NCBI RefSeq assembly: GCF_001942405.1 | Contig: NZ_MKKA01000006.1 | Location: forward strand, 1 to 64,000 | Length of the DNA: 64,000 nt | Origin: Ornithinimicrobium sp. CNJ-824 | Lineage (GTDB): Bacteria; Actinomycetota; Actinomycetes; Actinomycetales; Dermatophilaceae | Direction of reading: 5' to 3' | Position numbers and translations under genes: made by a program | Part shown: piece by piece, positions 61,995 through 64,000 of the stretch | Layout of the letters: the number at the start of each line of letters is the position of its first letter | How positions within the stretch are numbered: position 1 is the first letter of the stretch | Notes under the pieces: generated by a model | The model's database searches: none | What the model saw: only the letters and a program-made list of their open reading frames with translations | Told to the model about the DNA's origin: nothing

Positions 61995-64000
61995 CCTGCA
62001 CCCGGGTGCACCGGCCGCGCACGACGAGCACGCCCCGTCCGGGCACGCGGACGTCCCCGGTGGGCAGGTCTACGGCCAGCGGTGCGCCGTGACCCGCCCG
62101 CGACGGCTGGAGCACCAGGCCGGTCCGGTGGCGGCCCACGAAGGGCACCGCCCCGCGGAAGGATGAGGCGCACGCGGTCAGCTCCCCGCCGACGAGGAGC
62201 CGTCCACCGGTGCGCGCGGCCCAGTCGAGGACGACCTCCTCGGTCCGTGAGCCGACGAGCAGGTGCGTCTCGTCCAGCACCACGGTGGCGACCGGGCCGT
62301 CCAGGGCCACGGACAGGTCCTGCTCGTCCCAGGCACCAGGTCCGGGGACCCACAGCACGCCGGCGTGGAGGAGGTCCCGCGTCCCTCCGCCGTCCGCCTC
62401 CGTGCGTGTCCCACCGCCGGGCATGGCCGTGCCGGCCAACGTCGCGAGGGCATGGGTCACCCCCGAGGCCGGGGGACCGAGCACCAGCGCGGACCCGGTG
62501 GGCAGGGGGACCGCTGCGGCCTCGTCCCCGCCGACGGCCCACGGTCCGTCCGGGGGGAGGTGGCGCGGGAGCGGCCTCAGGCGCGGCGGAGGATCGCCCC
62601 GGGGCGGTTCCACGTCGTGCCCGCCGGCCGAGGGGAGGACGACCTGGGCGACGAGCCCGTCCCGGGTCCGCACGGCCCGGCCGGGCGGGCGCTGCCCCGG
62701 CACCTGCGCCGGCCGAAGACCGGCGGCCACCACGTCGGTCGGGTCGTGGGTGGGCAGCAGCCAGGTCTCCGGCACGTGCCGCGCGACCGTTCCGGCGACC
62801 AGCTGGCGGTCGCCGGTGAGGATCACCGAGACCCCGACGGCAGGCCCGTCCCGCAGGAGCCGTTGGGTCAGGTCGCGCACGTCGTGACCGCAGTCCTCCT
62901 GCTCCTGCACCCAGCGGTCCCACCCGTCCACCACGACGACGACGGGCGAGCTCCCGGCAGGGTCCTCCTGGCGGCGTCGCTCGACGGTCCGGCAGAGGGC
63001 ACGGAGCACCGCGGTTGCGTGCGCGGGGTCGTCCGGTCCCACCCACGCACGCAGCCCGGGATGCCGGGCGACCTCCGTGCCGTCCAGGCCCCGGGCCGGG
63101 TCGACGACGTAGACCCAGACCGGACCGGCCGCGGCGAGGAGCGCCCGCGCCGCCGTCGTCCGTCCGCTGCGGGGTGCCCCGACGAGGGCGACGTGCTCCG
63201 TGGCGCCCCAGGTCAGCGCCTCCCGGGACTGGTGCTCGGGCCGGTCGGCGAGCGCCCACGTGCCGGGGGCCGGCGGGTCGAGCCGGTCGGGCAGCGGCGG
63301 GCACCACACCGGCCGGGCACGACCCACCGGGGTGCCGCCGTCGGGCGCCTCCTCCGCGGCGCGGCGGGCGAGTGCGACGAGGTCCTCGACCGGGTCGGGA
63401 GGAGAGGGGCGCAGCGGCGGCCCTTGCCGTCCGGTCCCGTCAACCCCCGTCACGGCCCGCCACCCGGCCCAGACGTCGGGCACCTCACGCACGACGAGGC
63501 CGGTGCGGGCGGGGAGGCGGGGGCCGGGCCCCGCGGCGTGGTCCGCCCGCCGCGGTGGCCCGACCTGGACCGCCTGGAAGGCACGGGGCGGCCCGGACCC
63601 GGTCCGCATCAGCGCGACGCCGGGGCGGTCCTCGGGCAGGAGCGCGGCGTCCGGCACCTCCAGGACGTCCAGGCTGTCGGGCACGTCCCGGACGCGGAGG
63701 GCCACCCGCAGGTTGACGTTCGCCCGCAGGTCGGGGGTGACCGCACCGGCCGGACGCTGGGTGGCCAGCACGAGGTGCACGCCCAGGCTGCGGCCGACGG
63801 TCGCGACGCGCACCAGCCCGCCGAGGAAGTCCGGCATCTCCTCGGCCAGGACCCGGAACTCGTCGACCACGACGAGCAGCCGGGGGACCGGTCCGTCGGC
63901 CCCGACCACCGCGCGCAGGCCGGCCTCCGCCAGCACCCGTTCACGGCGCCGGAGCTCGGCCTGCAGGGAGACGAGGACGCGTTGCGCCAGGTAGGGGTCC
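61960..64000 (-). CDS. EccC/FtsK-SpoIIIE-like multi-ATPase (5' part beyond the window)
   Basis: C-terminal 680 residues of a larger protein, open to the right edge. It holds the end of one FtsK/SpoIIIE motor (Walker B RLLVVVDEFRVLAE, then VLATQRPAGAVTPDLRANVNLR), then a second module (Walker A-like GAPRSGRTTAA, Walker B VVVVVDGWDRW) and a third (GPPASGVTHAL, ATVVLDETHLL). Three tandem motors are the plan of EccC/YukBA, the motor of type VII secretion. Modules two and three have altered P-loops (Arg or Val for the Lys), so probably only the first hydrolyses ATP. A non-secretion FtsK paralogue cannot be excluded, since no WXG100 or other esx gene is in view. Confidence 0.82.
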   Translation of the reverse strand, partial: DPYLAQRVLVSLQAELRRRERVLAEAGLRAVVGADGPVPRLLVVVDEFRVLAEEMPDFLGGLVRVATVGRSLGVHLVLATQRPAGAVTPDLRANVNLRVALRVRDVPDSLDVLEVPDAALLPEDRPGVALMRTGSGPPRAFQAVQVGPPRRADHAAGPGPRLPARTGLVVREVPDVWAGWRAVTGVDGTGRQGPPLRPSPPDPVEDLVALARRAAEEAPDGGTPVGRARPVWCPPLPDRLDPPAPGTWALADRPEHQSREALTWGATEHVALVGAPRSGRTTAARALLAAAGPVWVYVVDPARGLDGTEVARHPGLRAWVGPDDPAHATAVLRALCRTVERRRQEDPAGSSPVVVVVDGWDRWVQEQEDCGHDVRDLTQRLLRDGPAVGVSVILTGDRQLVAGTVARHVPETWLLPTHDPTDVVAAGLRPAQVPGQRPPGRAVRTRDGLVAQVVLPSAGGHDVEPPRGDPPPRLRPLPRHLPPDGPWAVGGDEAAAVPLPTGSALVLGPPASGVTHALATLAGTAMPGGGTRTEADGGGTRDLLHAGVLWVPGPGAWDEQDLSVALDGPVATVVLDETHLLVGSRTEEVVLDWAARTGGRLLVGGELTACASSFRGAVPFVGRHRTGLVLQPSRAGHGAPLAVDLPTGDVRVPGRGVLVVRGRCTRVQVRAPDGPPAVP

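Overview
The window is chromosomal DNA of a very GC-rich actinobacterium (third codon positions almost all G or C). It is most likely in the order Micrococcales and plausibly near Ornithinimicrobium/Serinicoccus; that placement is inferred from gene content and order, not from any search. Markers of the phylum include the block ftsK-rimO-pgsA-cinA-clgR ... DUF3046 ... recA-recX ... miaB, an AccA3-type biotin carboxylase/BCCP, the NAD(P)H-quinone reductase LpdA, DUF5709, many GTG starts, and many leaderless promoters (TANNNT 6-8 nt before the start codon).

Layout. 1-2.5 kb: nucleoside catabolism (deoA, deoC), continued at 12.4-15.0 kb by a phosphohexomutase and purine nucleoside phosphorylase. 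2.5-12.4 kb: a cupin protein, then a membrane/AAA cluster (RDD, SpoIIM-like, DUF58, MoxR, DUF4350, DUF4129, a multi-TM protein, a small P-loop kinase) interrupted by a CDF zinc-type transporter, and a PH-domain protein. 15-22 kb: LpdA, then acyl-CoA metabolism (biotin carboxylase/BCCP, a MerR regulator, acyl-CoA dehydrogenase, carboxyltransferase). 22-28 kb: an AMIN-like lipoprotein, an S9 peptidase, and the operon thyA - NUDIX::DHFR fusion - ThrE-type exporter. 28.4-35.4 kb: a 2TM protein, ftsK, rimO, pgsA, cinA, clgR and a rhodanese lipoprotein. 35.5-43.3 kb (minus strand): the repair genes nei2 and lhr with an EamA transporter and a peroxidase-related protein. 43.4-50.4 kb: a heterodimeric ABC exporter, a fused AccD/AccA-type carboxyltransferase, an AEC transporter and DUF3046. 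50.4-54.2 kb: lysC-asd and YwiC. 54.2-59.9 kb: recA-recX, DUF5709, YoaK, miaB and a P-loop kinase. 59.9-64 kb: a PGPGW-type membrane protein, a GNAT acetyltransferase, a small membrane protein and the 3' part of an EccC/FtsK-like multi-ATPase that runs off the right edge. I found no tRNA, rRNA, CRISPR array, insertion sequence or prophage.

How genes work together. deoA/deoC/PNP/phosphomutase form a nucleoside-to-pentose salvage route. thyA and DHFR close the dTMP/tetrahydrofolate cycle within one overlapping operon. clgR and recA carry the same PafBC-type DNA-damage promoter signature, and recA also has a LexA-box-like site, linking proteolysis and recombination to one damage response. The rhodanese lipoprotein has a CsoR/CstR-type operator over its -10 box.

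Quality warning. Thirteen genes, including ones expected to be essential such as pgsA, are broken by 16 single-base frame shifts, almost all fixable by one G or C in a short run. This looks like residual indel error of the assembly and not biology. Those genes are annotated over their full span with the break position given.

No clearly new defence or mobile system is visible; most of the window is core genome. The most unusual items are the NUDIX-DHFR fusion, the CsoR-type operator on the rhodanese gene, the twin PafBC-type promoters, the complementary degenerate ABC pair, a possible CRP-controlled small RNA at 28.2-28.36 kb, and a recurrent 8-mer GGTATGCC.
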